Notes: generated from the letters alone by a model not told the origin. DNA of 64,000 nt from Thermogemmatispora tikiterensis (GCF_003268475.1 NZ_MCIF01000002.1:4904100-4968099); one strand, 5' to 3'; shown: positions 1-7,815, counted from the first letter of the stretch. Translations and numbers: made by a program.

Positions 1-86
1 CCCTGCTGGAGACCTTGCTGGAGACCCTCCTGACGACCTTGCTGGAGGCCTTCTTCAATGAGAGCGCGGGCCGCGTCGGTCTGTTT
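1..86. repeat. Direct repeat, copy A (pairs with 486-583)
   Basis: This stretch matches 486-583 almost base for base. Copy B holds one extra 12-bp unit (GACCTTGCTGGA type), which is why it is 98 bp rather than 86 bp. Internally both copies are built from 12-bp and 15-bp units that encode Gly-Leu-Gln-Gln repeats on the minus strand. Such arrays change length easily by slippage. Confidence 0.85.
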
Positions 87-116
87 GAGTTCAGCAAGCA
101 ATTCGTCGAGTGACAT
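1..116 (-). pseudogene. Start of a second Rpn-like gene or gene fragment, cut by the left edge
   Basis: Reading leftwards from an ATG at 116, the frame is open to the window edge and encodes MSLDELLAELKQTDAARALIEEG followed by repeats of the type GLQQG. This is nearly identical to an internal part of the next gene (260-1246), about 270 residues into that protein. The fragment therefore starts where the neighbour is already near its C-terminus and lacks the nuclease-like domain. It could be the remnant of a tandem duplicate, or a short gene whose rest lies outside the window. The underlying DNA is a near-perfect copy of 486-583. No clear ribosome-binding site is visible. I favour a recombination remnant. 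Confidence 0.5.
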
Positions 117-259
117 TGTCGCTCCTGATAGTGAAGAGCTGGGAAGCTGCCTGCAGGTAGTCAGCTCCGGCTGAACCAGAGCTGACCACCGAAGCAGAGC
201 AGCCGGCATCGGCTTTGGTGGAAGTGGGATGGTACGGAAAAAGGATCTGGCTTAGCTGG

Positions 260-1246
260 CTAGGGTTGGGAGCCGTTCGCGGTTGGCGCAGTCGGCGGCT
301 GGCCGCCGCTGTCGGACAGGTGAGCCAGCAGGAGAGCGCGCAGCTGCTCCGCGTCGGAGGCCAGGCCGACAGCCAGCAGGAGCTGATGGATAGTGCGCAG
401 CGAGTGGAGGTGAGGGGCGACGGTCCTGGCGAGCGGCTCTAGCTGGGGAAAGCGGCTGCGGACCCCTGCGATCAGGTCCTCACGACCCTGCTGGAGACCT
501 TGCTGGAGACCTTGCTGGAGGCCCTCCTGACGACCCTGCTGGAGGCCTTCTTCAATGAGAGCGCGGGCCGCGTCGGTCTGTTTCAATTCTTGAAGAAACT
601 CAGTCAGCATTGTGAACTGCTCCTGAAGCCACTGGCGCTCGCTGGCAGAAGCGTCGGCCCAGGCCAGCGAAGCTAACAACAAGCCAACTTCGAGTAACTC
701 ATACTGGCGGGTCTGCTGGAGCCGCTCGATCATGGTGCGAATGACCTGGCGGCTGCGCCCGTCGCGCGAGAGCGGCAGCAGCGGCAACAATCCTGGCAGC
801 TGCCGCGCCAGCAACTCCTGTGCAGGAAATTCCCAAAGCTTGATGATGCGAAAGTAGAACTCGTGCACAGGCGAGTCATCAGGTAAAAACCGCTGATAAG
901 GTGTCACAGGGACACCGCAGCGACGCAGGTAGATGACGCACGAAAGCACCGGGTACCCGAAGCGCCGGTCTGCAAGGATATTATACATCAGCAGGCGCTG
1001 GGGCATGCTGGTGTCGGCCCGGCTCTGAAACTCCAGATGAATGAGCAGAGGTTTGCCGGCTAGCGTGCAGGTGCTCAGGGCATCGGCATACAAGGCCCCT
1101 AGCTCAGTGAGCGGTGGCTCGATGGATAGAACAAATTCGCCAGAAGCCTGCTGAACATGACAGGCGCCCGGCAAGACAAAGGTGATCAGGTCCTGCGCGG
1201 CCAGGGCGAAGAGCCGCTTCATGCTCAAATCCCAGGACGAGGTCAT
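260..1246 (-). CDS. Rpn family recombination-promoting nuclease / putative transposase-like PD-(D/E)XK protein
   Basis: The product is about 328 residues from the ATG at 1246 (MTSSWDLSMKRLFAL). An upstream start at 1285 is possible, but the N-terminus typical of the family begins at MTSSWD. Residues about 1-110 hold the Rpn-type core. It opens with a 'D..MK.L' segment and has a hydrophobic strand followed by LLIHLEFQSR, in which the E-x-Q matches the PD-(D/E)XK active-site strand of the family. A helical region follows. Next comes a linker of GLQQG repeats at about residues 245-275, and then a C-terminal ARTVAPHLHSL region. Proteins of this family (RpnA-E in E. coli) are DNA endonucleases tied to RecA-independent recombination and are often multicopy. 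The upstream region shows no good Shine-Dalgarno site. Biological role here is unknown. Confidence 0.75.
   Translation of the reverse strand: MTSSWDLSMKRLFALAAQDLITFVLPGACHVQQASGEFVLSIEPPLTELGALYADALSTCTLAGKPLLIHLEFQSRADTSMPQRLLMYNILADRRFGYPVLSCVIYLRRCGVPVTPYQRFLPDDSPVHEFYFRIIKLWEFPAQELLARQLPGLLPLLPLSRDGRSRQVIRTMIERLQQTRQYELLEVGLLLASLAWADASASERQWLQEQFTMLTEFLQELKQTDAARALIEEGLQQGRQEGLQQGLQQGLQQGREDLIAGVRSRFPQLEPLARTVAPHLHSLRTIHQLLLAVGLASDAEQLRALLLAHLSDSGGQPPTAPTANGSQP
486..583. repeat. Direct repeat, copy B (pairs with 1-86)
   Basis: Copy B lies inside the Rpn-like gene 260-1246 and encodes its GLQQG-repeat linker. It has one more 12-bp unit than copy A. See the entry at 1-86. Confidence 0.85.
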
Positions 1247-1285
1247 AGAACGAGGTGCCGAACCTCCTTCGCTAAGCTGTGGCAA

Positions 1286-1726
1286 GTATAACAGATTTGG
1301 AGATATAGATCAAGAGCATTTGATCGAAAGATCTCCCAGAATAGAAGTGATCATTTATAAACAAGCAAGCGATATTTAATAGATCCTCTCGTGCCAGCAC
1401 CAGAGCATCTACCAATGCCCAGGCGCGATCACTGGCTGGCCCGCCCGGCACAGGAGCAATGTGGGCAGAGACAATACAGGAGCGAGACCCAGAGAGAGGA
1501 CAGGGACAAGGGTAGAGACAAGGAATCTGCTGATCAGATGGGACCTGACCACGGCCAGGCTGACACCGCCCGACCTGGTCTGTATTGATGATCGTAGATC
1601 AAACAGACCATCCGGGAGGCTGCGACGCTGGAGACGGCGATTGATGGGGAATCAACGAATCAGCAGGCGCGGATCAATCCAACCACCGCACTGCTTGAGC
1701 GCGGCAGGGCGTGAGCCGAGGAAAGC
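1286..1726. other. Gene-poor interval, no supported gene
   Basis: About 440 bases separate the Rpn-like gene from the XRE regulator. Short frames here have no family signature and no good ribosome-binding site. The part next to 1286 is AT-rich and may hold the promoter of the Rpn-like gene, but I could not identify a convincing -35/-10 pair. Confidence 0.5.
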
Positions 1727-1972
1727 TCACTCTGCCTCGTCCTGGTGCCCGTTCGCCGTCTCCTCGTCCGGCCCCTCAACCTCTTCGAGCAGCTCTTCCA
1801 TCGGCACCTTGAGATAACGCGCTACTTTCCACAACGTCAGCGAACTCGGCATGTAGTGCTTGTCATTCACCAGACGCCGAACGAGGTTGATAGGGACGTT
1901 GGCTTCGCGAGAAAGGCGACCTTGGCTGATCCCTCTCTCCTGCAGGATTTCTCTGACACGCAAACGTAGCAT
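1727..1972 (-). CDS. Small XRE/Cro-C1 family transcriptional regulator
   Basis: The product has 81 residues and is essentially one helix-turn-helix domain. MLRLRVREILQERGISQG begins helix 1. GRLSREANVPINLVRRLVND is the helix-turn-helix, and LWKVARYLKVPMEELLE is the typical closing helix of the family. An acidic tail follows (EEVEGPDEETANGHQDEAE). The ATG at 1972 is chosen because family similarity starts there; the longer frame to 2104 runs through the operator region. The gene is divergent from 2221-2490. Their shared 250-bp spacer contains four palindromes, one of which overlaps the other gene's promoter. This is what one expects of an autoregulated repressor controlling its divergent partner. 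Confidence 0.8.
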   Translation of the reverse strand: MLRLRVREILQERGISQGRLSREANVPINLVRRLVNDKHYMPSSLTLWKVARYLKVPMEELLEEVEGPDEETANGHQDEAE

Positions 1973-2011
1973 AGGAATAGCACTCAGATTCTCCCTGGCT
2001 TTCTTGTTCTG

Positions 2012-2036
2012 AGTATACAGATCACTTACTAGTGAT
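2012..2036 (-). promoter_or_regulatory. Possible promoter and operator of the XRE gene
   Basis: On the minus strand a TATACT hexamer (2017-2012) lies 40 bases upstream of the XRE start. The palindrome ATCACT-N4-AGTGAT (2021-2036) fills the region where the -10/-35 spacer would be. The -35 box is poor (TTCTAT). The palindrome is seen directly; its role in autoregulation is inference. Confidence 0.45.
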
Positions 2037-2048
2037 AGAACTCCTCTT

Positions 2049-2121
2049 ATCAGAGCACTCTGATAGAGGGAGTCTAAAGTAGTGCACTTCATTAGAGTCC
2101 ACAAATTTTAGAGCGCTCTTA
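2049..2121. promoter_or_regulatory. Two palindromic operators of the AGAG-N2-CTCT type
   Basis: ATCAGAGCACTCTGAT at 2049-2064 is a 16-bp palindrome with only the central dinucleotide unpaired. TTAGAGCGCTCTTA at 2108-2121 has the same core (AGAG-N2-CTCT). A third copy is at 2135-2150. The three cores are related to each other but not to the ATCACT palindrome at 2021-2036. They probably form a cooperative operator set for the XRE protein encoded at 1727-1972. Confidence 0.65.
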
Positions 2122-2131
2122 TAAAATGGCC

Positions 2132-2160
2132 TTGATAAGAGTTCTCTGATATAGTATACT
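2132..2160 (+). promoter_or_regulatory. Sigma-70-type promoter with an operator in its spacer
   Basis: TTGATA (2132-2137) and TATACT (2155-2160) are separated by exactly 17 bases. The palindrome ATAAGAGTTCTCTGAT (2135-2150) lies across the -35 box and spacer, so a bound repressor would exclude polymerase. Transcription would start near 2167, 54 bases before the ATG of 2221-2490. Confidence 0.75.
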
Positions 2161-2220
2161 TGATCTGGTACTACTGTCGAAGACTCCAAGGATGTCTATC
2201 GCAAGAAAGGAGCGTGCACA

Positions 2221-2490
2221 ATGACGCGTCAGGAGGCCGAAGCGCTGGCCGAGCGTATTCGCAACGATCGAGAAGCGCGGGTCACGGTCCTGCGCATTCA
2301 AGAGCAGCGCGAGCCGCCAGGCAGCTATCACCTGCTCTGTGCCCATGCCAATGGTCTCTGTTTCCTGGTTACCAAAGAGCAGGACTGGCAGCGCCAGCGC
2401 CAACACGCGCTAGAGGGCCATCCCCTGACCAGGCTCGCTCTGGAGAAAGAGAGGTGGGAACCGTTGTCGCACTTCGATAGTGCCTTGTGA
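2221..2490 (+). CDS. Uncharacterised 89-residue protein under XRE-type control
   Basis: The ATG at 2221 is preceded by AAAGGAG with an 8-base gap and by a very good promoter (2132-2160). The protein begins with a charged helix (MTRQEAEALAERIRNDREARVTVLR) and then has a central stretch with SYHLLCAHANGLCFLV. No signal peptide or membrane segment is visible, and I do not recognise a family. Its divergent arrangement with a small XRE repressor and a multi-operator spacer resembles toxin-antitoxin or prophage-type switches, but nothing in the protein itself proves such a role. Confidence 0.7.
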   Translation: MTRQEAEALAERIRNDREARVTVLRIQEQREPPGSYHLLCAHANGLCFLVTKEQDWQRQRQHALEGHPLTRLALEKERWEPLSHFDSAL

Positions 2491-2598
2491 GGTGGTGAGG
2501 GCGGCCTGCCTTGGCTTGCCTCGCCTTGTCTGATGCGATGGCTTGCTATTCCGTGGAGTTGGCCCTGTTACTTTGCTGAAGAAGTGGAGAGTGGCCTG

Positions 2599-3348
2599 AT
2601 GTTACGACGCACCCTCTTGCTCGGCTCACCCACGCTGGCCCTGGCTCTGACCGAGACCGGAACTACTGCGCAAGATGCCGACGCCTGTGACGATCCGACC
2701 GTGGTCCTGGCGCTGGATAAGGACGAGTGTCAGGCACGTCTGCTGATGCGAGCGGCGACCCTGGCCGGGCGCAGCGGCAGGCTTGTCGAGGCCCTGCGCC
2801 TGACGCAGAGCGCCTATGAACTGGCCCGGCGCAGCACGACCTGCTATGCTGAGATCCCCGTCGCCTACCTGGCGGTCCTCTGTGGCGAATATGCGCGCCA
2901 GCATCGTGACGCCCCCATGCTGGAGACGGCCCACAGCCTGGCGCGCAAGCTCCGCGGCACGCTCCTGCACGATGGCGACCTGGCCCAGCTCCGTCTGCAG
3001 CTTGCCCTCCTGACGACCCCGCGGGCCGCCACTGAGCTGGCCCGCCTTACCCTCGACGTCTGGTGGCGCCCCGAGCTGATGCTCAACGACGGTACCTGGC
3101 ACTGGGCGCGCGGGGGCTTCGTGGTGAAGTCGCTGGAGGCCCTGATCTTGAACGGCTACCCGGCTCAGGCCCGCGAGCTGGTCGACTATTTCGCCCGCCA
3201 TCCGCAGACGTTCACCGCCTACGAGGCCCTGCGCTGGGAATGGGCTGCCATTCGCACCCGCCTCTACGGCAGTTTGGCTGAGCGTCGGGCCTTCCGCCGC
3301 CAGGCCTGCTGTTGCGGCTACGTTCGTCAAGCCGTGGTTGCTCTCTAA
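2599..3348 (+). CDS. Uncharacterised TPR-like helical protein
   Basis: The start at 2599 (MLRRTLLLGSPTLALALTE) is chosen because GTGGAGAG lies 6 bases upstream; an ATG at 2533 has no such site. The 249-residue product is rich in Ala/Leu/Arg and is largely helical. Segments such as GRLVEALRLTQSAYELARRS and RAATELARLTLDVWWRPEL look like degenerate tetratricopeptide hairpins. The N-terminus is weakly hydrophobic but not a convincing signal peptide. A C-terminal cluster CCCG is unexplained. The gene is followed 36 bases later by 3385-3738. No family could be named with certainty. The long minus-strand frame over this region is a composition artefact. Confidence 0.65.
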   Translation: MLRRTLLLGSPTLALALTETGTTAQDADACDDPTVVLALDKDECQARLLMRAATLAGRSGRLVEALRLTQSAYELARRSTTCYAEIPVAYLAVLCGEYARQHRDAPMLETAHSLARKLRGTLLHDGDLAQLRLQLALLTTPRAATELARLTLDVWWRPELMLNDGTWHWARGGFVVKSLEALILNGYPAQARELVDYFARHPQTFTAYEALRWEWAAIRTRLYGSLAERRAFRRQACCCGYVRQAVVAL

Positions 3349-3384
3349 AAATATAAAAGGAATGCCTGGAGGAGGTTCGATGCA

Positions 3385-3738
3385 ATGATCACTGCTCAGG
3401 AGAGCGCAGAAGAGAGCCAGCCCACCACGATGGCCGTCTATAAGGCGATCGCTCGCCGCAAAGAGAAAGATTATCGCCGTCGGCTGGTGGCCTCGGGACG
3501 TGCCTGCCGTCCCTATGGCTCCCTGGGCGACGACCCGGTCGCCGTGATGGTTCTCACGCCGCGCTTCGAGCGCGCTGAGCGCGAATTTCTGCCGGCCCGC
3601 ATCCGGCGCCGCCTGCACCGCTATCGCCTGGGCCAGGACCAGACCGACGCGCCCGCCAGCGCCCAGACCGCGGCAGCGTCTGGCCTGACAGCAGACCCCT
3701 TTCCGATCCGCTCTGCGAGTGTTCGTTTGCTCTCTTAA
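3385..3738 (+). CDS. Uncharacterised basic 117-residue protein
   Basis: A GGAGGAGG Shine-Dalgarno element precedes the ATG at 3385. The protein has a basic central region (KAIARRKEKDYRRRLVASGRACR, RRRLHRYRLGQ) and a Pro/Ala-rich tail, with no membrane segment. It could bind nucleic acid, but that rests on charge alone. It follows 2599-3348 closely and probably shares its transcript. Two strong hairpins downstream (3759-3795, 3814-3862) lie before the convergent esterase gene. Confidence 0.6.
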   Translation: MITAQESAEESQPTTMAVYKAIARRKEKDYRRRLVASGRACRPYGSLGDDPVAVMVLTPRFERAEREFLPARIRRRLHRYRLGQDQTDAPASAQTAAASGLTADPFPIRSASVRLLS

Positions 3739-3758
3739 CCCTCTGGCCTGCTCAGGTT

Positions 3759-3862
3759 GGGGAGAGCGAGTCGGGAGCGACCGACTGCTCTCCCCCGTCT
3801 TCTGATCCTGCCACCGGTCCGGGTGACGACGACGTGCAAGGGCGTCGCGCCGCCCGGACCGG
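3759..3862. terminator. Two tandem strong hairpins between convergent genes
   Basis: Hairpin 1 (3759-3795) pairs GGGGAGAGC with GCTCTCCCC, then AGTCGG with CCGACT, around a 6-base loop. Hairpin 2 pairs CCGGTCCGGG (3814-3823) with CCCGGACCGG (3853-3862), with a partly self-complementary interior. Neither has a T-run, so these are not classical intrinsic terminators. Their position between the ends of two converging genes suggests bidirectional termination or transcript protection. Confidence 0.6.
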
Positions 3863-3934
3863 TCCCGTGTCAACTCAACAGCCGGGCTGCTGGCCTGCTG
3901 CTGCCAGGGCAGGAAGCCACAAGGTGGGGAATAA

Positions 3935-4972
3935 TCAGGACATGGGGTGATTCATAAAGAAGGTGTACATGGCGTTGGTCGCGCTCGGTCCGGCGGGATC
4001 GGTATAGCTGCCGCTGCTGCTGCCACCCGACCAGGCATGGCCCATACCGTAGACCTTCCAGTATTCCTGGATCTCTCTCCCGCTGCTATCGGTCCAGGTC
4101 TGGACCGTATAGGCGTGTCCCCCAGGGACCTGACCGTTGCTGCTGCTCGATGGGCTGCCAAAGCTGGCATTGTAACTGCCGCCCGAGGCCAGGCGGTCGG
4201 TCGTCATCCACTGCTGCACCACCTGATCGCCATTGATGGGGTAGACCACGTAATCGCTCTGGCCGTGGAAGACAATGGTCGGCACGACCCGCGCCCGGCT
4301 CCCCATTGCCTGATAGGCAAGCTGTCCCTGCTGCTGGGGATCAGGACCGCCATAGAGCTGGGCCAGCGGCGCGGTGTAGGCCGAAGTGGCTGCCTGATAT
4401 TCCAGGCCCGAAGCCACACCGATCGCTGCGAACAGATCAGGATAGGTGGCACCCAGGATCACGCTCATCGCCGCTCCGGCTGAAAGCCCGGCCACGTAGA
4501 CACGCTTGCGATCGATCGTCCATTGGGAAGTGTTCTGCTCGACCGTCTGGACAATGCCGGCGATGATGGCCGGCTCGCCATAGCCGCGCACCTGGTTGCC
4601 CGGCAGGAACCAGTTCCAGCAGGCAGAGATGTTGTAGAGCGTTGTTTGCTGGGGATAGACCACGATGAACTGTTGCTGATCAGCCAGAGCGTTCATCTGT
4701 GTACCAGCGGCGAAGTCGGTCGGCGTCTGCAGGCAGCCATGAAGCATCACAATTAAAGGCACAGCAGTGCCGACATGGTAGCCGGCAGGGGTGTAGACAT
4801 AGTAAGGACGGCTCCCCGCTGGTCCGCTGTAGATGTACTGGACAAAGGTGCCGCCGCTGGCATGAGCTACCGGCTGCGGCAAGATAAGAAGGCTCATCAG
4901 CGAAAGAGTAAGCACGCTGACGAGCAGCCAAGGAGTGCGAGGAAGACGACCAGGGGACATCGGGTTCGGCAT
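3935..4972 (-). CDS. Secreted PHB-depolymerase-family esterase
   Basis: The 345-residue product has a signal peptide (PWLLVSVLTLSLMSLLILPQ then AHASG near residue 39) followed directly by an alpha/beta-hydrolase of the esterase-PHB-depolymerase family (LpqC/CE1-like). HGCLQT at about 78-83 is the oxyanion motif. CWNWF at 118-122 is a family hallmark. GLSAGA at 162-167 holds the nucleophile Ser164. An HGQSDYVV loop and a C-terminal GMGHAWSGG would supply the rest of the catalytic site. The family hydrolyses extracellular polyhydroxybutyrate, but some members are feruloyl or acetylxylan esterases. The divergent ABC transporter, the 3-hydroxybutyrate dehydrogenase and the shared 23-bp operators favour PHB. 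The promoter with operator lies at 5208-5250. Confidence 0.85.
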   Translation of the reverse strand: MPNPMSPGRLPRTPWLLVSVLTLSLMSLLILPQPVAHASGGTFVQYIYSGPAGSRPYYVYTPAGYHVGTAVPLIVMLHGCLQTPTDFAAGTQMNALADQQQFIVVYPQQTTLYNISACWNWFLPGNQVRGYGEPAIIAGIVQTVEQNTSQWTIDRKRVYVAGLSAGAAMSVILGATYPDLFAAIGVASGLEYQAATSAYTAPLAQLYGGPDPQQQGQLAYQAMGSRARVVPTIVFHGQSDYVVYPINGDQVVQQWMTTDRLASGGSYNASFGSPSSSSNGQVPGGHAYTVQTWTDSSGREIQEYWKVYGMGHAWSGGSSSGSYTDPAGPSATNAMYTFFMNHPMS

Positions 4973-5207
4973 ACGGCAATCTCCCTTGCTTGCTCATGGA
5001 TGCCTTCGTGGCATCGCGAGGCCTCGGTCTGTCTGCTGACAGACCTCAACAGGTTGTCTGGACAGAACGGCGCAGCGCTGTCGCCATCCTGCGCTCGCCG
5101 CCTCCGGCCAGCCCCGAGCCGTTCGTTTCGTGAGCACCCCAGCTCGACCACGAGTCTGACGGCTCCGCGACGGGTCGGGCCTGCCTCGGCTGACCGGAGG
5201 AGCGAAC

Positions 5208-5250
5208 ATGACACATGATTCATGTATCATATTTCGCCTGATCCTGTCAA
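5208..5250 (-). promoter_or_regulatory. Esterase promoter with a 23-bp TetR-type operator
   Basis: On the minus strand TTGACA (5250-5245) is followed by a -10 region (GATACA or ATACAT, spacer 16-17) that falls inside the palindrome at 5208-5230. The palindrome consists of 11-bp arms ATGACACATGA and TCATGTATCAT around one central base. It is the exact reverse complement of 5301-5323, so the divergent esterase and transporter promoters carry mirror-image operators 93 bp apart. Binding would block polymerase at the -10 box. Confidence 0.75.
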
Positions 5251-5274
5251 GGGTAGAAGGTGGAGAATTCCCCC

Positions 5275-5323
5275 TTGACAATGGCGGTTTTCCGACTATC
5301 ATGATACATGAATCATGTGTCAT
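5275..5323 (+). promoter_or_regulatory. ABC-transporter promoter with a 23-bp TetR-type operator
   Basis: TTGACA (5275-5280) and TATCAT (5297-5302) have a 16-base spacer. The operator at 5301-5323 (arms ATGATACATGA and TCATGTGTCAT) starts within the -10 box. A weaker related palindrome, GAGTGA-N8-TCACTC at 5329-5348, shares the 9-bp core CATGATTCA and may be an auxiliary site. The same operator type recurs at 12481-12503 next to the TetR gene. Confidence 0.75.
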
Positions 5324-5446
5324 ATGATGAGTGACTCATGATTCACTCGGCTGATCACTGCGATAGCCCACGCATAGCCCAGCACAGCGATCGGTGTGGC
5401 TGCTAAGCAACGAGGCTGTCACCAGCGGAAGGAGGAAAGCGAGACC

Positions 5447-6706
5447 ATGAGGCTTCAGCGACCACCAGCTCCAGTGGAGCAGCGCAGACGCGGCGGTTCC
5501 GGTGTGGGCCTGCTTCTTCCCGGCGTACTCCTGTTCCTGCTCCTCTTGAGCGCCTGCGGGAGCACCAGCAGTGGCGGAGGCGGGGGAAGCAGCTCCAGCG
5601 CACCTGGAGTCAGCGCTGACACCATCACTATTGGAGGTGTGCTTGACACCACCGGCCCCATCAAAGTCATCTGTGCTCCCATTCTGCAGGGGGACCAGCT
5701 CTATTTTAACCAGGTGAACGCTGCCGGTGGCATCAATGGGCGCAAGATCAAATTCATCCAGGTCAGCGACAACGGCGACTCCACGCGCACGCGCGATGCC
5801 GTGCGTCAGCTCGTCGAGCAAGACCACGTCTTCGCCATCTTCCAGGTCTGCGGCTCCGGCAATGCCAACGTCGCCGAGAGCTACACCGTCCCGCGTGGCA
5901 TTCCTTTTATTGATCCCATTGGGGGCGGCTCCAAATACACCGACCAGAACGGCAAGGCCCTGCCCTGGGTCTGGATGACCCAGCCCAACTACGGGGACGA
6001 AGGGCACGTCATTGGCTATTACGCCGCCACCACTCTCAAAGCCCACAGCGTCGGCCTGCTCTATGAGGACGACGTCTTGGGCCTGCAGCAGAAGACCACC
6101 CTAGCTGAGGCGCTGCAAAAGTACGGCAGCAGGCTCGTGGCCTCCGTTGGCTACAACGCCACCCAGACCGACTTTTCGGCGGCTCTCCAGACTCTCAAGG
6201 CCGCTGCGCCCGACCTGATCGTCCTCAACGGCCTGCCCAGTCCCACAGCGCGCTTTGTCGCCACCGCAGCCGCCCAGGGCTATCGTCCGCGGCTGGGCTA
6301 CCTGGCCAACTATCCGATGGCTGACAACTCCTGGGCCAAGGTTCTGGGTGCTGCCGGCGAAGGCATCTACGTCAGCGGCTATACCAGCATGGATACACCC
6401 GTTGCGCAGCAATATTTGCAGGCCACCCGCAGCGATCCCGTCTTTAGCGCCTACAAGTTCTACGGCTACATCAACGCCAAGATCATGGTCGATGCCCTGC
6501 GCAAGGCCGGCAGCAGTCCCACGCGCGCCAGTCTGCGCGACGCCCTCGACCACGATTTCGTCAACTACGATACTGGCTTTGGGCCGACGCTGACCTGGAC
6601 GCCGGAGCGTCATGGCGGCGTGAGCGACTTCATGTTCTTCCAGATCAAGCAAGGGCAGCTCACGCCTGTCAGCTCGTTCATCAAAGCCAGCGCCGTCTGG
6701 CCCTAG
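5447..6706 (+). CDS. ABC transporter substrate-binding lipoprotein, branched-chain amino acid (HAAT) type
   Basis: The ATG at 5447 follows GGAAGGAGG by 11 bases. The 419-residue product begins with a basic N-region and a hydrophobic stretch ending in LLLLSACGS. This lipobox would anchor it to the outer face of the membrane through Cys. A Gly/Ser linker follows. Then comes a type-1 periplasmic-binding fold as in LivJ/LivK: ITIGGVLDTTGP, INGRKIKFIQVSDNGD, VFAIFQVCGSGNA, GVSDFMFFQI. It delivers ligand to the two permeases and two ATPases encoded next. Although called branched-chain-amino-acid type, this family also takes urea, aromatic acids and other carboxylates. The adjacent 3-hydroxybutyrate dehydrogenase suggests a short hydroxy acid. 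Confidence 0.9.
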   Translation: MRLQRPPAPVEQRRRGGSGVGLLLPGVLLFLLLLSACGSTSSGGGGGSSSSAPGVSADTITIGGVLDTTGPIKVICAPILQGDQLYFNQVNAAGGINGRKIKFIQVSDNGDSTRTRDAVRQLVEQDHVFAIFQVCGSGNANVAESYTVPRGIPFIDPIGGGSKYTDQNGKALPWVWMTQPNYGDEGHVIGYYAATTLKAHSVGLLYEDDVLGLQQKTTLAEALQKYGSRLVASVGYNATQTDFSAALQTLKAAAPDLIVLNGLPSPTARFVATAAAQGYRPRLGYLANYPMADNSWAKVLGAAGEGIYVSGYTSMDTPVAQQYLQATRSDPVFSAYKFYGYINAKIMVDALRKAGSSPTRASLRDALDHDFVNYDTGFGPTLTWTPERHGGVSDFMFFQIKQGQLTPVSSFIKASAVWP

Positions 6707-6897
6707 AGCCTGCTCTCTCGATAGGCGTGAGGTGAGCGACGGCGCTCGCCTGCCGCCTGCAACTCGACAGCCATCGCCGCTGGCTGCTGTGGCCTTCCTT
6801 AATAAATAATAAGGGCGTCGGCGGTCTCAGGCTCTGGCTGTCGTTCTGCTTGTTTGCTGACTGGCTCGTCTTGGCTGACGAAGAGAGGAGGCACCTT

Positions 6898-7815
6898 GTG
6901 CTTGCACTGCTCCAGGTCCTGCTGTCGGGGCTGGTCACCGGCAGCCTCTACGGCTTGCTGGCGCTGGGCATTGTCCTGATCTATCGCACGACGGGCGTGC
7001 TCAACTTCGCCTACGGAGCGCTGGCTGCCGCCTCGACCTGCTTACTGTATATCTTGCTCACGGGGCCGCGGCTTCCCTTCTGGCTGGCCGTCCTGCTCAG
7101 CCTGTTCTTTGCCCTCCTGCTCGGCGCTGTTGTCGAGCGCGCCTTTGCGCGTCCACTGCTGGCGGCCCCCATTCTAACCAAGGCCATTGCCACCCTGGCC
7201 CTGGCTCTGGTGCTCCAAACGGTCGTCCAGGCGCTCTGGCCGCAACTGACAACGCCGGTGCATTTCCCGACCCCCTTCGAGGGCCATGCGCTGCGCCTCG
7301 GCGGCTTCTATCTCTCACTGACCGATGGCCTGGTGCTCCTGATAACGGCCCTGCTCCTCATCGTATTGCAGCTCTTTCTGCTGCGCACGCGCCTGGGCAT
7401 CGCCATGCGGGCGACAGCCGACGGCCTTGAGGCCGCGCGTCTGATGGGGATACCGGTCGGGCTGATCTTCCTGCTGGTCTGGATGCTGACCAGCCTCCTG
7501 GCGGCCATCGCTGGCTTCTTGATTGCCGCGCGGCAGACGGTGATCGACGTGCAGTTCATGGACCCGGTGCTCTTACTGGCCTTTATCGGCGCCGTGTTAG
7601 GCGGCCTCGACCGCCTGGAGGGCGCCGTACTCGGGGGGGTGCTCGTGGGTCTGGCGGAGAATGTGCTGGCTCTGCTGCTGGCCGGCCACAGTCTGGGCGC
7701 CCTGGACCTGGGGAATCCAGGCATCCGCGAGGCCCTGATCTTCGCTGGCTTTGTGCTCTTACTGCTACTGCGTCCTCGCGGCCTCTTTGGCGGGGCTGCC
7801 CTGCGGCGCGTCTAG
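6898..7815 (+). CDS. ABC transporter permease, LivH type
   Basis: The start is GTG at 6898, six bases after GAGGAGG; the open frame extends upstream to 6850 but without a ribosome site. The 305-residue product has about eight membrane segments. It carries the LivH-type sequence signature SGLVTGSLYGLLALGIVLIYRTTGVLNFAYG at its N-terminus (residues about 9-39). It also has the LRTRLGIAMRATADGLEAARLMGI cytoplasmic loop that contacts the ATPase. It pairs with the LivM-type permease that starts 16 bases downstream. Confidence 0.92.
   Translation: MLALLQVLLSGLVTGSLYGLLALGIVLIYRTTGVLNFAYGALAAASTCLLYILLTGPRLPFWLAVLLSLFFALLLGAVVERAFARPLLAAPILTKAIATLALALVLQTVVQALWPQLTTPVHFPTPFEGHALRLGGFYLSLTDGLVLLITALLLIVLQLFLLRTRLGIAMRATADGLEAARLMGIPVGLIFLLVWMLTSLLAAIAGFLIAARQTVIDVQFMDPVLLLAFIGAVLGGLDRLEGAVLGGVLVGLAENVLALLLAGHSLGALDLGNPGIREALIFAGFVLLLLLRPRGLFGGAALRRV

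Noticed and set aside
3759-3862. Classical intrinsic terminators
   Set aside because: The hairpins are strong but lack T-runs, so I list them as probable termination or protection hairpins only.
2626-3873. Minus-strand 415-codon open frame opposite 2599-3738
   Set aside because: Its product is Arg/Gly/Pro-rich with no family features, and the plus-strand genes have ribosome sites and plausible helical proteins. It is an effect of high GC.
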